DNA of 64,000 nt from Carboxylicivirga fragile (lineage in GTDB: Bacteria; Bacteroidota; Bacteroidia; Bacteroidales; Marinilabiliaceae), in the NCBI GenBank assembly GCA_025499625.1, contig JAFMVD010000007.1, positions 78,215 through 142,214 of the forward strand, given 5' to 3'. This document shows positions 48,871 through 63,455 of the stretch, in pieces. Each line of letters starts with the position of its first letter. Within the stretch, counting starts at the first letter, position 1. The notes under the pieces were generated by a model, which searched no databases, was not told where the DNA came from, and saw nothing but the letters and a program-made list of their open reading frames with translations. The position numbers were made by a program, and so were the translations under genes.

Positions 48871-48906
48871 TAAAAGTCGAACAAAATAGAATTTGATCGA
48901 CTTTTA
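48871..48906 (-). terminator. Terminator-like hairpin after the HTCS gene
   Basis: TAAAAGTCGA (48871-48880) and TCGACTTTTA (48897-48906) form a perfect 10-bp stem with a 16-nt loop. It starts 20 bp after the HTCS stop codon. The stem itself supplies the T-rich 3' side, so termination is plausible and isolates the regulator from the GH43 unit. Confidence 0.65.
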
Positions 48907-48926
48907 ATATCTAAGTGCTTGTAAAA

Positions 48927-51900
48927 CTAAATTACGTGTGTTGGTGATTTTCCATAGTGCTTTCTGAACACTGTACTAAAGTAACCCACACTTGAAAATC
49001 CGCAAATTTCGCTGACCTCAGTTATGGTATATTTTTGTGTTTTAATTAGCTCTAAAGAATGATCTAAACGAATTGTTTTAATAAAATCAGTTGGAGACTG
49101 ATTGGTTAAAGACTTGATTTTCTTGTACAACAAGGATGGACTAACATTCATATTCGCAGCAAACTCATCTTTTGAAAAGTTTGAATTACCAATATTATCC
49201 CTAACAGTTTCAACCATTTTTCTTAAGAACTTATCATTCAATTCATTCTTAAACAACGATTCCTTGGAATCATCCAACTTAATTATTTTTAACGCCTTAT
49301 CTCTTATTAACTCTCTATTATGAATTATTGAATCAATTCTTTGCTTTAGAATCTGTACATCAAAAGGTTTGGTTAAATAATCATCTGCTCCTAAACCTAG
49401 CCCTATTAGTACTTGTTCTTGTCCGTCTAAAGCTGTAAGTAAAATAACTGCTATGTGTGAAGTTTCATAATTTGATTTCATTCTTTTACACAACTCGAAA
49501 CCATCAATACCCGGCATCATAATATCAGACACTACCAAATCTGGGGAATATTTCAAGATCATTTCCCAACCGGTCTCTCCATCTTCAGCACAATAAACAA
49601 TAAATTGCTCACTTAATACTGACTCCAAAAACTGCCTTAAGTAATCGTTGTCCTCCACAATAACAACTTTCATTTGATGTACATTATCTTCTTTTGATTT
49701 TTGCACCTCTAATTTAACATCACTGACCAACAACAGATCCGGATCATTACTTCGTTCAACTACTTGTGTTACTTGTTTAGATATCTGATCTTTCATAGGT
49801 ACACTAACAAAAAACACAGAGCCTTCGTTAGGCTCGCTTTCACATGAAATCTTGCCACCGTGCAGCATTACATAATTCTTTACCATTAATAGGCCAATAC
49901 CTGATCCAACAATTTTAGAATTTATAGCATTTTCCCCTCGATAATATTCTTTAAATAATTGTTTTTGTGCCTTTTTACTAATACCTATTCCTTTATCCTT
50001 CACTTCAAGTGTCCATTTAGTTGATGTACAATTAAGTGAAACATCAATTTGAGTTTTTTCAAATGAGTATTTAATCGCATTGGATAAAAGATTATCAATT
50101 ATCTTTTCAACAACAATTTGGTCAATGTAAACTTCACACCCTTTTGAATTTGAAAAATACTTAATACTAAGGTTTCTTCTTTTAGCTGATGCCTCAAACA
50201 TCATGACTCTAGATTCAATAAAGTCGACAATATCAACCTTTGACAAAATAAGCTTTTCTTTACCTACATCAACCTTTTGGAAATCCATTAAACGGGTCAC
50301 AACATCGGATAACCTGCGTGTTTGTTCCTTTACGAGCTTAAGGTAATTTTGATTTTTACTATTTAAACCTGCTTCTTCTGATAATTCGGAAATAGGACCA
50401 CTTATTAAAGTAAGAGTAGTTCTGATATCATGGGCTGTATTGGCGAAAAACCGAATTTTTTCCTCTGAATGCTTTTTCTTTAACCGATCAATATAGTACA
50501 AAAAGGAAACTGCTCCTAAGCCTATCACAAACAGGATGATTGATAATTTAAACCACCATCTTTCCCAATAGGGCGGAATAATACTAATGACCATCTTTCT
50601 TTGGCTGATAATTTCGGATATTGAATTGTCATACATTCTGATTCTAAGTGTATATTCACCACTTGGAATATTTGAATAAGATAGAACATTGTTGTTCCCC
50701 GGTATACTCCAATCATTATCCAACCCTTCGAGCATCCATGAATATTTAACTCCTGAAGAAGAACTTCCAACCGATAACATTTCAAGACTAATGGTATTAT
50801 TAAAATAAGGCAATCTCAAATACTCCAGGCTATCTATTGGTTGATCAGGTGCCAATTTCTTAATTTTCCTGATTGATCTTCCTGAAACATTCAATTCCTG
50901 AAAAAAGATTCTACCTTCATCCTCAACAGGCTTAAGTTGTGATGGATTAAATAATATAACCCCTTTATTTGTGCCGTAAAGTAAATTACCATTTTCAAGT
51001 TTAAAGTGGGAGTTTTGATTAAACGAAACGTTATTAAGATGCAGGATTGACCTGAATGTTTGAACAAAATGCTCATCTTTCTCAATACGACAAAGACCTA
51101 CTTCGGTACCGATCCAATAATAGCCATCATTAAACGTTATGCTGGTTATAAAATTGGACGGCAAACCATTATCCGTATTAAATTTCTTTACTTCCTTCGA
51201 AAAAAGATCATACAATATTACACCTTCCCCGCTTGTGGCTATCCATATCTGTTCTTTGTTTAAATAAATATCATAAACGATATATCCATCTACTAGTACC
51301 ACAGAATTGCCCGATTGCTTATTAAATAATAATAAGCCGTATGTTGTTCCTATCAATAAATTATCATCATCAAATTCACAAAGGTCGTAAACGGTATAAT
51401 CATTAAATGAGATAAATCTTTTTTCTGAACTTTTATAGCAAATCAAATCTCCCATTACTCCACCAATCCAAATATCTCCAATTGAATCACTGATAATCTC
51501 AAAAACAAAATCTGACACAAAATCATTACCGTTTGTATTTTCGCAGTAATGTGCATGTTCTTTACCAGTTATTGCATCTATCACATATACTCCCGATGAA
51601 TAGGATCCGGCCCAGATTCTCCCTAAATTATCTTCACAAAGGGATAGAAAGACCTGGGCATGCTCTTCTTTATTGTGATAAAACGTTTGCCATTTGTTTT
51701 TACCTGGGATATATTTGCTTATTCCATTATTCGTAGCAAACCACAGATTACCATTCGAATCTTCAAGAACAGAATTCACATCATTATTAACCAGGGATTT
51801 TTCATCATTAATAACATGGGAAAGTTGCTTTATTTCGGAACTTCCCAAATCGAAAAATGATACTCCCCCGCTATAAGTACATACCCAAACCCTATTATTG

Positions 51901-52856
51901 GGTGCACAATAAATATCATATACGCCATTTCCTTTTAAAGAATTAGGGTTGTCGGAATCTTCTTTGTAAATATTTTTAATTGATGCATCCTTCTTGTTTA
52001 AATTCCATATTCCCTGTCCATCAACACCAATCAACAGCATCGAATCAGACACCACTTCAATGGCCAGAATGGGCTGATTAGGAACATCTTCCATCACCTC
52101 CAATTCATTAGTAGTGTGTCCTGAAGGAGATCTAAATAGTCCGTTACCAAATGTACCTATCCATAAATCCTTTGTGGTTTCATCGTAATACACGCTTGAT
52201 ACACTTGGGGTAATACCATCCGGAAATTCACAGTATAAACTGCTTTCAATATTCTCAACATCTAAACTTAATACTTTGCCTTCCTGAAAATAAATAAGCG
52301 TATGACTATCTTTCCAAACCAAATAATCAATTTTTACGTCCGAAATTAAGCTTTTTAAACCACGCTTATCATCGAAGGAAAACAACCCGATTGATGAGGC
52401 TATCCATATTTTTTGATTCTGATCAAGAAGGGCCTTATAAACAATGATGTATGGATTTTTGAGAATCCTTGATATATTAACAACGATCTCAAAACTATCT
52501 TTAACGGCATTGTATCTGAAAATTTGCCCGTTATTACTGTATGCATATAGTTTACCGTCGCAATAATCTAATTGGATGGAAATTACATCCCCCGTTTCGT
52601 AGGGCAAAGAATACAAGCGAATATCATCCTGAGTATATCTTAAAATACCCATTTTAGAAGAGATCCAGATAAATCCATTATCATCTGAACATACCTCATT
52701 GGTTTCTCTGATTGAGATATTGTACTCTTCATTTAAATTAATAAAATCAATACTTGATAAAATATTTGCAAAAGAAGTATACCCTAATAAAAATAGAACT
52801 AAAAAAGCAAATACTTTTTTATTCAATATTTCATTCCTGACAGACAACTTTATCAT
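48927..52856 (-). CDS. Hybrid two-component system regulator (HTCS), probable xylan sensor
   Basis: A 1309-residue one-protein sensor and activator. After an N-terminal signal/anchor (VFAFLVLFLLGYTSFA) come Reg_prop propeller repeats (NGFIWISSKMGILRY, KDLWIGTFGNGLFRS, NNRVWVCTYSGGVSF, GNLWFATNNGISKY), a Y_Y_Y domain (GLDNDWSIPG) and a membrane helix at about 785-805. The cytoplasmic part has HisKA (H in AHDIRTTLTLI), HATPase (DNLLSNAIKYS), a receiver (Asp in VVSDIMMPGIDG, Lys in DDYLTKPFD) and an AraC-type DNA-binding domain (ITEVSEICGFSSVGYF). Such proteins bind oligosaccharides in the periplasm and activate their PUL; the equivalent in Prevotella is XynR. The Pro usual after HD/ERT is Thr here. 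Confidence 0.95.
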   Translation of the reverse strand: MIKLSVRNEILNKKVFAFLVLFLLGYTSFANILSSIDFINLNEEYNISIRETNEVCSDDNGFIWISSKMGILRYTQDDIRLYSLPYETGDVISIQLDYCDGKLYAYSNNGQIFRYNAVKDSFEIVVNISRILKNPYIIVYKALLDQNQKIWIASSIGLFSFDDKRGLKSLISDVKIDYLVWKDSHTLIYFQEGKVLSLDVENIESSLYCEFPDGITPSVSSVYYDETTKDLWIGTFGNGLFRSPSGHTTNELEVMEDVPNQPILAIEVVSDSMLLIGVDGQGIWNLNKKDASIKNIYKEDSDNPNSLKGNGVYDIYCAPNNRVWVCTYSGGVSFFDLGSSEIKQLSHVINDEKSLVNNDVNSVLEDSNGNLWFATNNGISKYIPGKNKWQTFYHNKEEHAQVFLSLCEDNLGRIWAGSYSSGVYVIDAITGKEHAHYCENTNGNDFVSDFVFEIISDSIGDIWIGGVMGDLICYKSSEKRFISFNDYTVYDLCEFDDDNLLIGTTYGLLLFNKQSGNSVVLVDGYIVYDIYLNKEQIWIATSGEGVILYDLFSKEVKKFNTDNGLPSNFITSITFNDGYYWIGTEVGLCRIEKDEHFVQTFRSILHLNNVSFNQNSHFKLENGNLLYGTNKGVILFNPSQLKPVEDEGRIFFQELNVSGRSIRKIKKLAPDQPIDSLEYLRLPYFNNTISLEMLSVGSSSSGVKYSWMLEGLDNDWSIPGNNNVLSYSNIPSGEYTLRIRMYDNSISEIISQRKMVISIIPPYWERWWFKLSIILFVIGLGAVSFLYYIDRLKKKHSEEKIRFFANTAHDIRTTLTLISGPISELSEEAGLNSKNQNYLKLVKEQTRRLSDVVTRLMDFQKVDVGKEKLILSKVDIVDFIESRVMMFEASAKRRNLSIKYFSNSKGCEVYIDQIVVEKIIDNLLSNAIKYSFEKTQIDVSLNCTSTKWTLEVKDKGIGISKKAQKQLFKEYYRGENAINSKIVGSGIGLLMVKNYVMLHGGKISCESEPNEGSVFFVSVPMKDQISKQVTQVVERSNDPDLLLVSDVKLEVQKSKEDNVHQMKVVIVEDNDYLRQFLESVLSEQFIVYCAEDGETGWEMILKYSPDLVVSDIMMPGIDGFELCKRMKSNYETSHIAVILLTALDGQEQVLIGLGLGADDYLTKPFDVQILKQRIDSIIHNRELIRDKALKIIKLDDSKESLFKNELNDKFLRKMVETVRDNIGNSNFSKDEFAANMNVSPSLLYKKIKSLTNQSPTDFIKTIRLDHSLELIKTQKYTITEVSEICGFSSVGYFSTVFRKHYGKSPTHVI

Positions 52857-53173
52857 TTGATTTGAATTAATTCAATAATTATCAATTAAATATACAACAT
52901 TGCAATTTGCATCTTTAATGGGTATAACTTAGACCAATAAGATATAATAGTAATTCAATATGACTAATAATGCCTTTTATCCATAAAAATAATGAATAAA
53001 ATGAACTTCTTGGTGTCCATTGAACAATTCCAATTAAACCAATGAATTGCAGTTTAGCATTATTTTCTTCGTACACCACCCGGCTCTTTCTCGTATATCA
53101 CCTTCGCCATAAATAGCCTAACGCCTTATTAATAAGACCATACGCGATTAGCTTCAATTGTTTTTTGATAATA
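52857..53173. other. Gene-free region upstream of the HTCS gene
   Basis: About 320 bp. The half next to the HTCS start is AT-rich with a weak TATATTTA box at 52887-52894 (minus strand) but no -33 element or TTRGATATW repeat at the shared distance, so the regulator is probably not under the same control. The other half (53065-53165) is richer in GC and on the minus strand contains ATATACGAGA and GGTGGTGTACGA, reminiscent of the 3' end of group II introns; it may be a relic. Confidence 0.4.
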
Positions 53174-56100
53174 TTAATAAGTTTTCATTACTTTTATACC
53201 ACCTACAATATAGGCTCCTAAAGGAAGTCCGTGTAATGCTTCTTTTCTAATCACATCAGATTTCACCTTAACTCCTATTAAGTTATATACATCAACTATT
53301 TCAAACGGGTTATAACCATTTATAATCCCCTCATTTACACCCACATTGCTAAAATCATCATTATTTGTCAGGTAAATCTCCTCTATTTTAATAGAACAGC
53401 TTCCATAAGACCAAAAACCAATAATATAAAGGTGAGAAGGATCAACCTTAACGCCATTAGCATTACTCATATTAGCAATATCTACAACTTGCATTGTACT
53501 GCCAGCTAATTCGTATGTAGCTGGGGAACTCCAATAGTTATTTGTATCAAACAATCGGAAAGAAGCACCACAAGCTCCAGAACTCGCCAGTTTAACCACC
53601 AGATATTTATAATCCGAAAGGTCAACCCCGGCACTGTATTCCCAACCACCAAAACCATATTGACCGGTAACTAATGTTTGTGTTATTTCATTAAAAGTAC
53701 CCGTCTCCCATATCGAAGGATTAAATAAACTTTCAGTTAAAGGAAAAGTACTTGAGCTAACAGTGAACTGGTTTGACAATCGATCTCCCAATTCGCCTTC
53801 ATAGCTTACTGTAATAACAGCTTCTCCATTAGCATAAGCGATTATTTTTCCATTAACAATTTCTACAGTATTCGGATTGGAGTTTTCATAAATAGCTGAC
53901 AATGTAACGTCTTCTATTCGGCCACTCTGATATAAGGCTGTTACTGAAAATGATGAAATAGCTCCGGTTAGCAGATCAATATCGCCATTATCAACGATTA
54001 GGTCCGACAGGGTTAACTCATCTTCTGAATAACCTACAAAAGAATCATCAAAAAAGGCATCTTCGGTAAACAATTCTTCGGTTGTAAACCAATCAATATC
54101 CACGTATCCGCCGATAGCTTCTGTTGCATAATTGAACAAACAAAATTTATTGCCTGTAAACATTGACATATTGTACTGCATATCTAAATCACTACCAAAC
54201 TGAGTATAGGCTTCGTTATCAACACTATAATAGAAACTTGCTTTACTGGAAGAATAGTTGGCAATTACTCTTAAATAAACATCACTTACATTTATAGCTT
54301 CGCCAATAGTTTCTGTTCCATTATTATGGTGTACCAATATTTTTTGACCGTTTTTAACTTTGACGCCAATATAAGCATACGGATCCTGAAAAATAGCTAA
54401 ACCGGCCACATCACCTTCCTGCATATTATCAATATTCACTTTAATGGTTCCATACGATGGAATTGGAGCGTGATGATAACTAAAAATACGTTGTGTAAGA
54501 GAATTTTTGGCAGAAGTCAAATCATCCACCACACTAACGGTTTTCAATCGTAAATAATCAGGATTTTCAGTCAAAGACCATTTTGAGTCATCAGGGTTAT
54601 GATTCCATCCCCATTGCATTCCTAATTTATAATTTCTAAAATTATCATTGGTAGGTAGAATGGTCTCAGGATACTCTCTCCCCACATTGGGTTTTGTATA
54701 TGTAGTAACGCCTTTTCCTTCTATACCAATTTCAGGCCAACCATCAACCCAGGTCACAGGTTGAAGGTTAGGCATTCTTCCGAATGCACCCCTGTCATAA
54801 AACAAGATTGTCCACCACTCACCCGTTTGTGTTTCAATTAAAGCTCCTTGATGGATATTATTATCATCCAAAAGCAGTTTCTCTTCGTACGGTCCATAAA
54901 TATCATCTGATCGCAAAGCGACTTGATAAGCCGGCCATCCACCATATGTAGCATAAATATAGTATTTGCCGTTAATTTTGTATAAATGACTGCCCTCCAG
55001 CCCCTCTTTTATCGTATAAGTGAACACTTCTTTAGCTGTCCCGGCAATGGTCTCAAAATTTTCATCCAGCTCTGCTATATTCAGTGTATTTATTCCATAT
55101 ACCACATACACTTTGCCATTTTCATCAAAAAATAGTCCAGGATCATAATAAGACCCTGATAACTTTCTCTTTGTCCAAGGCCCTTCTGCTGACTCTGCCG
55201 TAAGCAGATAACTACCTTCATCCAATGTTGTAAATAGTAAATAAAACTGACCATTATTATATTTTAGACTTGATGCCCACTGACCATGACCATAATTCTC
55301 GCATCCATCAAGGTTATAGCAATCAGTAGATTCTATTTTATTCAAAGGATTACTGCAATATTCCCAATTTACAAGGTCGTAAGATTTCAATATGGTAGCT
55401 CCAGGAAATACATGCATAGTTGTAGATACCATATAATAAACATCATCCACCCGAATTACATCCGGATCGGGAAAGTCAGCAAAAATCAATGGATTGGAAT
55501 AAGTTCCATCACCGTTATCCGCTGATGACTTATATTCAAAATCTGGCCTTGGATATTCCATTTCTGCATAATCCTGATACCAATGATAAACTGGCCATGG
55601 ACAAGCTTCCGGATCATTAAGAAACGTATAATCTTCGCCTTCTGCCGGAGGCACTCCATCAAAATCAGCCAGTAAATTGGCATCTGTAAACAACAGCCAA
55701 CTAACATTACCAGACTCATCGGTAATCTTTTTAAAATTAGCTCCAAATCCATCACCACCAGCAGTACCCGTATATCCTTTTCCCCAAGATGAATTATACT
55801 TTTCATCGGCCCAATCCATTTCTGTAATAACAATTGGTGCAAAATCGGTTACTGGTTTAACGTTCTTATCCCATTCGCTTTGAAACTCTTGGTATCCATT
55901 GGCACTGCCGAACCATCCGGGATAAATATGGACAGCATAACCGATATTTTTGCCTTCAATCGGATTAATGGCATATCCCTTATATTGAGCCTGATATGCA
56001 GATCCGGGAATCCACAATACATTGTGAAATCCATTCTCTCGAATTTTATTCACAATAGGCTGAAATATTTCTTTAAGTACATCGAAATGAGCCTGTGTGT

Positions 56101-56734
56101 TATTGCCTATTGATCCGTCCGCCAGTTTTATTTTTACGGGTTCATTTGCCAGCTCAAACATAATTTCATCAAGCTTATTAATTTTAGGATGACTCGAAAC
56201 GATATCCCAAACCATCATTAAATACTCTGCATAATTATGATCATCCTCAATGCCAATTACTTCAGGACACACACCCGGAGGTCGCATGATGATATATAAC
56301 CCCTTAGAAATGGCATATTCAGCCATTGGGATGAAAACTTCGTCGAGATATTTTCTAAAACGAGCCTCATCAAAACAATTTGGAAGCTCATGCCCGTCGG
56401 GTGTACAACCAGGTTGATTACTCCAATATGGATCCATATGCAAACGTAAGAAATTAACTTTCCATCCAGCATCCAAAACCCCGTCAATAATTCGTTTATT
56501 ATATGTAAGACACCCATCTACATCGTAGTTGCTCCAGTATTTACCTCGTTCGTTAAACCATGGGCTATAAGTTTGGGCAAAACCATGTAAATTAACAATA
56601 TTACCATGAGGATCTTTGAGGTATCGCCCCTCAACATGAAGACGTGGTGTTGGCATTCCAACCCAAGCATGAATATTTTGATTAATTGTAAAAAATTGTA
56701 AGAATACTAAAAGTGTAAAAATAGATTTTTTCAT
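53174..56734 (-). CDS. Multidomain GH5-GH43 secreted enzyme
   Basis: About 1186 residues with the start at 56734 (MKKSIFTLLVFLQFF), giving a normal signal peptide; the frame extends to 56779. Residues about 25-400 are a GH5 (clan A) barrel with LANEPVKI (acid/base Glu) and VITEMDWAD (nucleophile). Residues about 420-720 are a GH43 propeller (FADFPDPDVIRV, SYYDPGLFFDENG, EGSHLYK), followed by its beta-sandwich to about 930. Then come a bacterial Ig-like (Big_2) domain (VEIVNGKIIAYANGEAVIT), a jelly-roll carbohydrate-binding-like domain (FGGWEYSAGVDLSDYK) and a C-terminal VYNLIGVKV...GLPLGAYIVGGIKVMK segment that looks like a type IX secretion signal. One chain could cut backbone and side chain together. 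The GH5 subfamily was not determined. Confidence 0.88.
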   Translation of the reverse strand: MKKSIFTLLVFLQFFTINQNIHAWVGMPTPRLHVEGRYLKDPHGNIVNLHGFAQTYSPWFNERGKYWSNYDVDGCLTYNKRIIDGVLDAGWKVNFLRLHMDPYWSNQPGCTPDGHELPNCFDEARFRKYLDEVFIPMAEYAISKGLYIIMRPPGVCPEVIGIEDDHNYAEYLMMVWDIVSSHPKINKLDEIMFELANEPVKIKLADGSIGNNTQAHFDVLKEIFQPIVNKIRENGFHNVLWIPGSAYQAQYKGYAINPIEGKNIGYAVHIYPGWFGSANGYQEFQSEWDKNVKPVTDFAPIVITEMDWADEKYNSSWGKGYTGTAGGDGFGANFKKITDESGNVSWLLFTDANLLADFDGVPPAEGEDYTFLNDPEACPWPVYHWYQDYAEMEYPRPDFEYKSSADNGDGTYSNPLIFADFPDPDVIRVDDVYYMVSTTMHVFPGATILKSYDLVNWEYCSNPLNKIESTDCYNLDGCENYGHGQWASSLKYNNGQFYLLFTTLDEGSYLLTAESAEGPWTKRKLSGSYYDPGLFFDENGKVYVVYGINTLNIAELDENFETIAGTAKEVFTYTIKEGLEGSHLYKINGKYYIYATYGGWPAYQVALRSDDIYGPYEEKLLLDDNNIHQGALIETQTGEWWTILFYDRGAFGRMPNLQPVTWVDGWPEIGIEGKGVTTYTKPNVGREYPETILPTNDNFRNYKLGMQWGWNHNPDDSKWSLTENPDYLRLKTVSVVDDLTSAKNSLTQRIFSYHHAPIPSYGTIKVNIDNMQEGDVAGLAIFQDPYAYIGVKVKNGQKILVHHNNGTETIGEAINVSDVYLRVIANYSSSKASFYYSVDNEAYTQFGSDLDMQYNMSMFTGNKFCLFNYATEAIGGYVDIDWFTTEELFTEDAFFDDSFVGYSEDELTLSDLIVDNGDIDLLTGAISSFSVTALYQSGRIEDVTLSAIYENSNPNTVEIVNGKIIAYANGEAVITVSYEGELGDRLSNQFTVSSSTFPLTESLFNPSIWETGTFNEITQTLVTGQYGFGGWEYSAGVDLSDYKYLVVKLASSGACGASFRLFDTNNYWSSPATYELAGSTMQVVDIANMSNANGVKVDPSHLYIIGFWSYGSCSIKIEEIYLTNNDDFSNVGVNEGIINGYNPFEIVDVYNLIGVKVKSDVIRKEALHGLPLGAYIVGGIKVMKTY

Positions 56735-56851
56735 ATTTAGATTGTATTTCAACCAAATTTCATCATCACGCTGAGACACCTTCCTTAAATAGTAAAGAGT
56801 TCCTGGTTCTGTTATCGAAAATATTACTTGAATAGATTAAACCTGATTGAC

Positions 56852-56897
56852 AATAATACCTCATAATATCAATTCTAGTTTCTAATATTAGATATTT
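56852..56897 (-). promoter_or_regulatory. Weak copy of the shared promoter element
   Basis: TTAGATATT is present at 56888-56896. A -7-like box TATTATTG (minus strand of 56852-56859, one mismatch) lies 29 bp away, one base off the spacing found at five other sites. The second half-site is poor. It would drive the GH5-GH43 gene with a leader of about 110 nt. Confidence 0.4.
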
Positions 56898-56934
56898 GAC
56901 TTCTAAAATCAAACACCACTAATATAATAAAAAT

Positions 56935-56966
56935 AAGGTTATCAATAGAAAACTAATTATAACCTT
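56935..56966 (-). terminator. Terminator-like hairpin after the GH97 operon
   Basis: AAGGTTAT (56935-56942) pairs with ATAACCTT (56959-56966), followed in the transcribed direction by a T-rich ATTTTTATTAT stretch. It lies about 130 bp after the stop codon at 57094 and before the GH5-GH43 gene. Confidence 0.5.
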
Positions 56967-57093
56967 TTAACAAAATTTCTTTAGCATATTTTTACCACAT
57001 GGCAATAACGAACAAAAAAAATGAATAAACATCCAATAACTTTAAAACTTTAGCCATTCATCCATATTTCATATCTAAATTATCTCATAAAAT

Positions 57094-59043
57094 CTATTCT
57101 CCAACTAACAGAAATCCTCCATTACAAGGTATGTTAACACTCAGTTGTTTCTTTCTATTTAGTTTAAAATCTAAATACGTTCCCTTTAGAATCTTATCAT
57201 CTAAATAAATCTTACCTTTTGAATTATCTTGCAACATTGTTAAATCTACTTTTATTTTTAGAGAATCGGACTGGGCATTAACGCCAGCGATGTACCATTT
57301 TGACCCACTCCTACGTGCTAATAAAACGTACTTACCCGGGTATCCATCAACAAAACGTATCTCATCCCATGTTGAGGGCACTTCTTTCATAAAATCAATA
57401 GCCCATTGGGGTGCATCCTGAAGATTATTAGGTGCCAAAGCAAAATGCTGGACTCCACTTTGAAACAACACAGCCGTTGCCAATGCAAATACGTCTGAGG
57501 TGATTCTCTTTGAACCTTTGTTTGGAGAATTATTCGCATTATAGAACTGATTCAGTGCACTACCGCCAAAATCCATGCTACCAACTGCATTTCGGATAAA
57601 AGGATGTAAACAGGCATTAAACGCTTCGGCATCGCAACTTCCTTGCGAAAAATGAAGATTCTCACTAGCTAAAACGGCTTCGCTGGAGGCAAAATTAGGA
57701 TACATCCTCTCCCATCCTCTTGGGAGGGTGCATCCATGAAAAATAACCTGTAAACCATAATCATTCGCATCAGCCAGAATTTCTTCATACAACTGCATTG
57801 TTATCTGCTTATCGCCCCCAAAAAAATCAACCTTTATTCCTTTTATACCAACACCTTGCATCCAGGCCATCTCTTCTCTTCTAATTCTGGAATTATCCAT
57901 TAACCCACGAGGACCTTGAGGTGCATCGTTCCAATATCCATTAGAATTGTACCAAAGATACAAACCCACATTTTTTGATTTCCCATAAGCAGCCAGTTCT
58001 GCTATTTTATCTTTCCCTATCTGTGTGTCCCACAAAGCGTCAACCAGAATAGTTTCATAACCCATTGCTGCACTAAAATCAATGTATTCTTTCTGAACCT
58101 GAAAGGTGGTATGACTATCCATCTTCATGATCCAACTCCACGATCCTTTGGTAAATTTATATTTTCCAGATGCTTCATATTTGGGTTTAACAACGTCAAA
58201 TGGCACGGTTGTTTCAACAATGGGTTTCAATGACTCACCAACTGTAACCGTTCGCCACGGGGTTTCTCCGGGTAAATAAACTCCAGGAGAAGCGGTACCG
58301 TTTCCATTGTTCTCTTCCGGCTGCGGAAATCCTATCGTGTATAACCCTTCTTTATGTCCAATCAATCGACTGGCACAATACTTGCTATCTACACCTGTTT
58401 CAGATATTAATACCCAACCATCATTCACTTTAAATAAGCATGGAAATGAGTATCCGTTTCCCAAACCATTTTGCCCCATTAACTCATCTGTTTTATAAGA
58501 TGTTTCGTAGCTGGGTGCAGTTCGGGCATAACCAGTCATTGCCTTACTCTGTGGACATAAGAAGGTAGTGGTTCCTTCCGGTAAAACAAAACCAGTAACT
58601 TCATTCTCGACAATGCAACTTAAGTGATCACCAGACGGATACAGTTTATATTTAAATGCAACATCATTATTACTCACTCTAAAAATAACATCATACACCA
58701 ACTTACTATCCCGGGTAAAAGACAAAACAGCCTCATTGGCTATATAATCCACTTTACTGAATTTTATATTAGGCAGCTCATAACTCTCGCTAAGCTCGTT
58801 GATAATCACTTCATCCATCATTACTAATCCGCTTGTGTAATCTCCCCAGGTGGTTTTAAGTCCGAGTGGAGATGCTTTGAGATACACCTTGTGATTATAG
58901 CTGACACTATAAAAAGGCTGACCTTCTTTCATTTCAATGGAAACAACCAGTTTACCATCTGGTCCTTTAACAATTTGTTCGTTTGCAAAAAGGCTGACCA
59001 CTGAAAGAAACACCCAACATAGTACCAAAATATTCTTCATCAT
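57094..59043 (-). CDS. GH97 glycosidase, second copy (retaining type)
   Basis: A 649-residue secreted GH97 (signal LVLCWVFLSVVSLFA; start at 59043 or 59040). Conserved features are QIVKGPDGKLVVSIEMKEG at the start, KGSWSWIMKMDSHTTF entering the barrel, GIKGIKVDFFGGDKQ with the presumed nucleophile Asp, and FHGCTLPRGWERMYPNF. Like the GH97 at 18419 it has the Asp-type motif of alpha-galactosidases and not the Glu-based SusB site. The two copies are clearly diverged (for example SSEAVLASENL against TYEGVRGAEWY), so they may differ in linkage or in anomeric neighbour. It is the last gene of the operon starting at 63338. Confidence 0.92.
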   Translation of the reverse strand: MMKNILVLCWVFLSVVSLFANEQIVKGPDGKLVVSIEMKEGQPFYSVSYNHKVYLKASPLGLKTTWGDYTSGLVMMDEVIINELSESYELPNIKFSKVDYIANEAVLSFTRDSKLVYDVIFRVSNNDVAFKYKLYPSGDHLSCIVENEVTGFVLPEGTTTFLCPQSKAMTGYARTAPSYETSYKTDELMGQNGLGNGYSFPCLFKVNDGWVLISETGVDSKYCASRLIGHKEGLYTIGFPQPEENNGNGTASPGVYLPGETPWRTVTVGESLKPIVETTVPFDVVKPKYEASGKYKFTKGSWSWIMKMDSHTTFQVQKEYIDFSAAMGYETILVDALWDTQIGKDKIAELAAYGKSKNVGLYLWYNSNGYWNDAPQGPRGLMDNSRIRREEMAWMQGVGIKGIKVDFFGGDKQITMQLYEEILADANDYGLQVIFHGCTLPRGWERMYPNFASSEAVLASENLHFSQGSCDAEAFNACLHPFIRNAVGSMDFGGSALNQFYNANNSPNKGSKRITSDVFALATAVLFQSGVQHFALAPNNLQDAPQWAIDFMKEVPSTWDEIRFVDGYPGKYVLLARRSGSKWYIAGVNAQSDSLKIKVDLTMLQDNSKGKIYLDDKILKGTYLDFKLNRKKQLSVNIPCNGGFLLVGE

Positions 59044-59088
59044 TTATTAATATTTACTATCTAAAAAGAAATTCATTCAATTTGAATA

Positions 59089-63350
<4,262 letters not shown>

Positions 63351-63455
63351 TTAGTTAAGATTGCAATTAACTAATTCAAGCCAAATTTGAGTTAATATTT
63401 TGAATATTGTAGTTGTAAATTGGGATAATTTCTCAATACAATATCTCATTTAAAA

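Noticed and set aside
53100..53140. GCCTAACGCC resembling an integron attC core
   Set aside because: No partner GTTRRRY core at suitable distance and no integrase.
63400..63429. Loose TTRGATATW pair (TTGAATATT and TGGGATAAT, 21-bp period) before the tandem esterase
   Set aside because: No -7 box at the 30-bp distance; it lies downstream of the better promoter at 63456.
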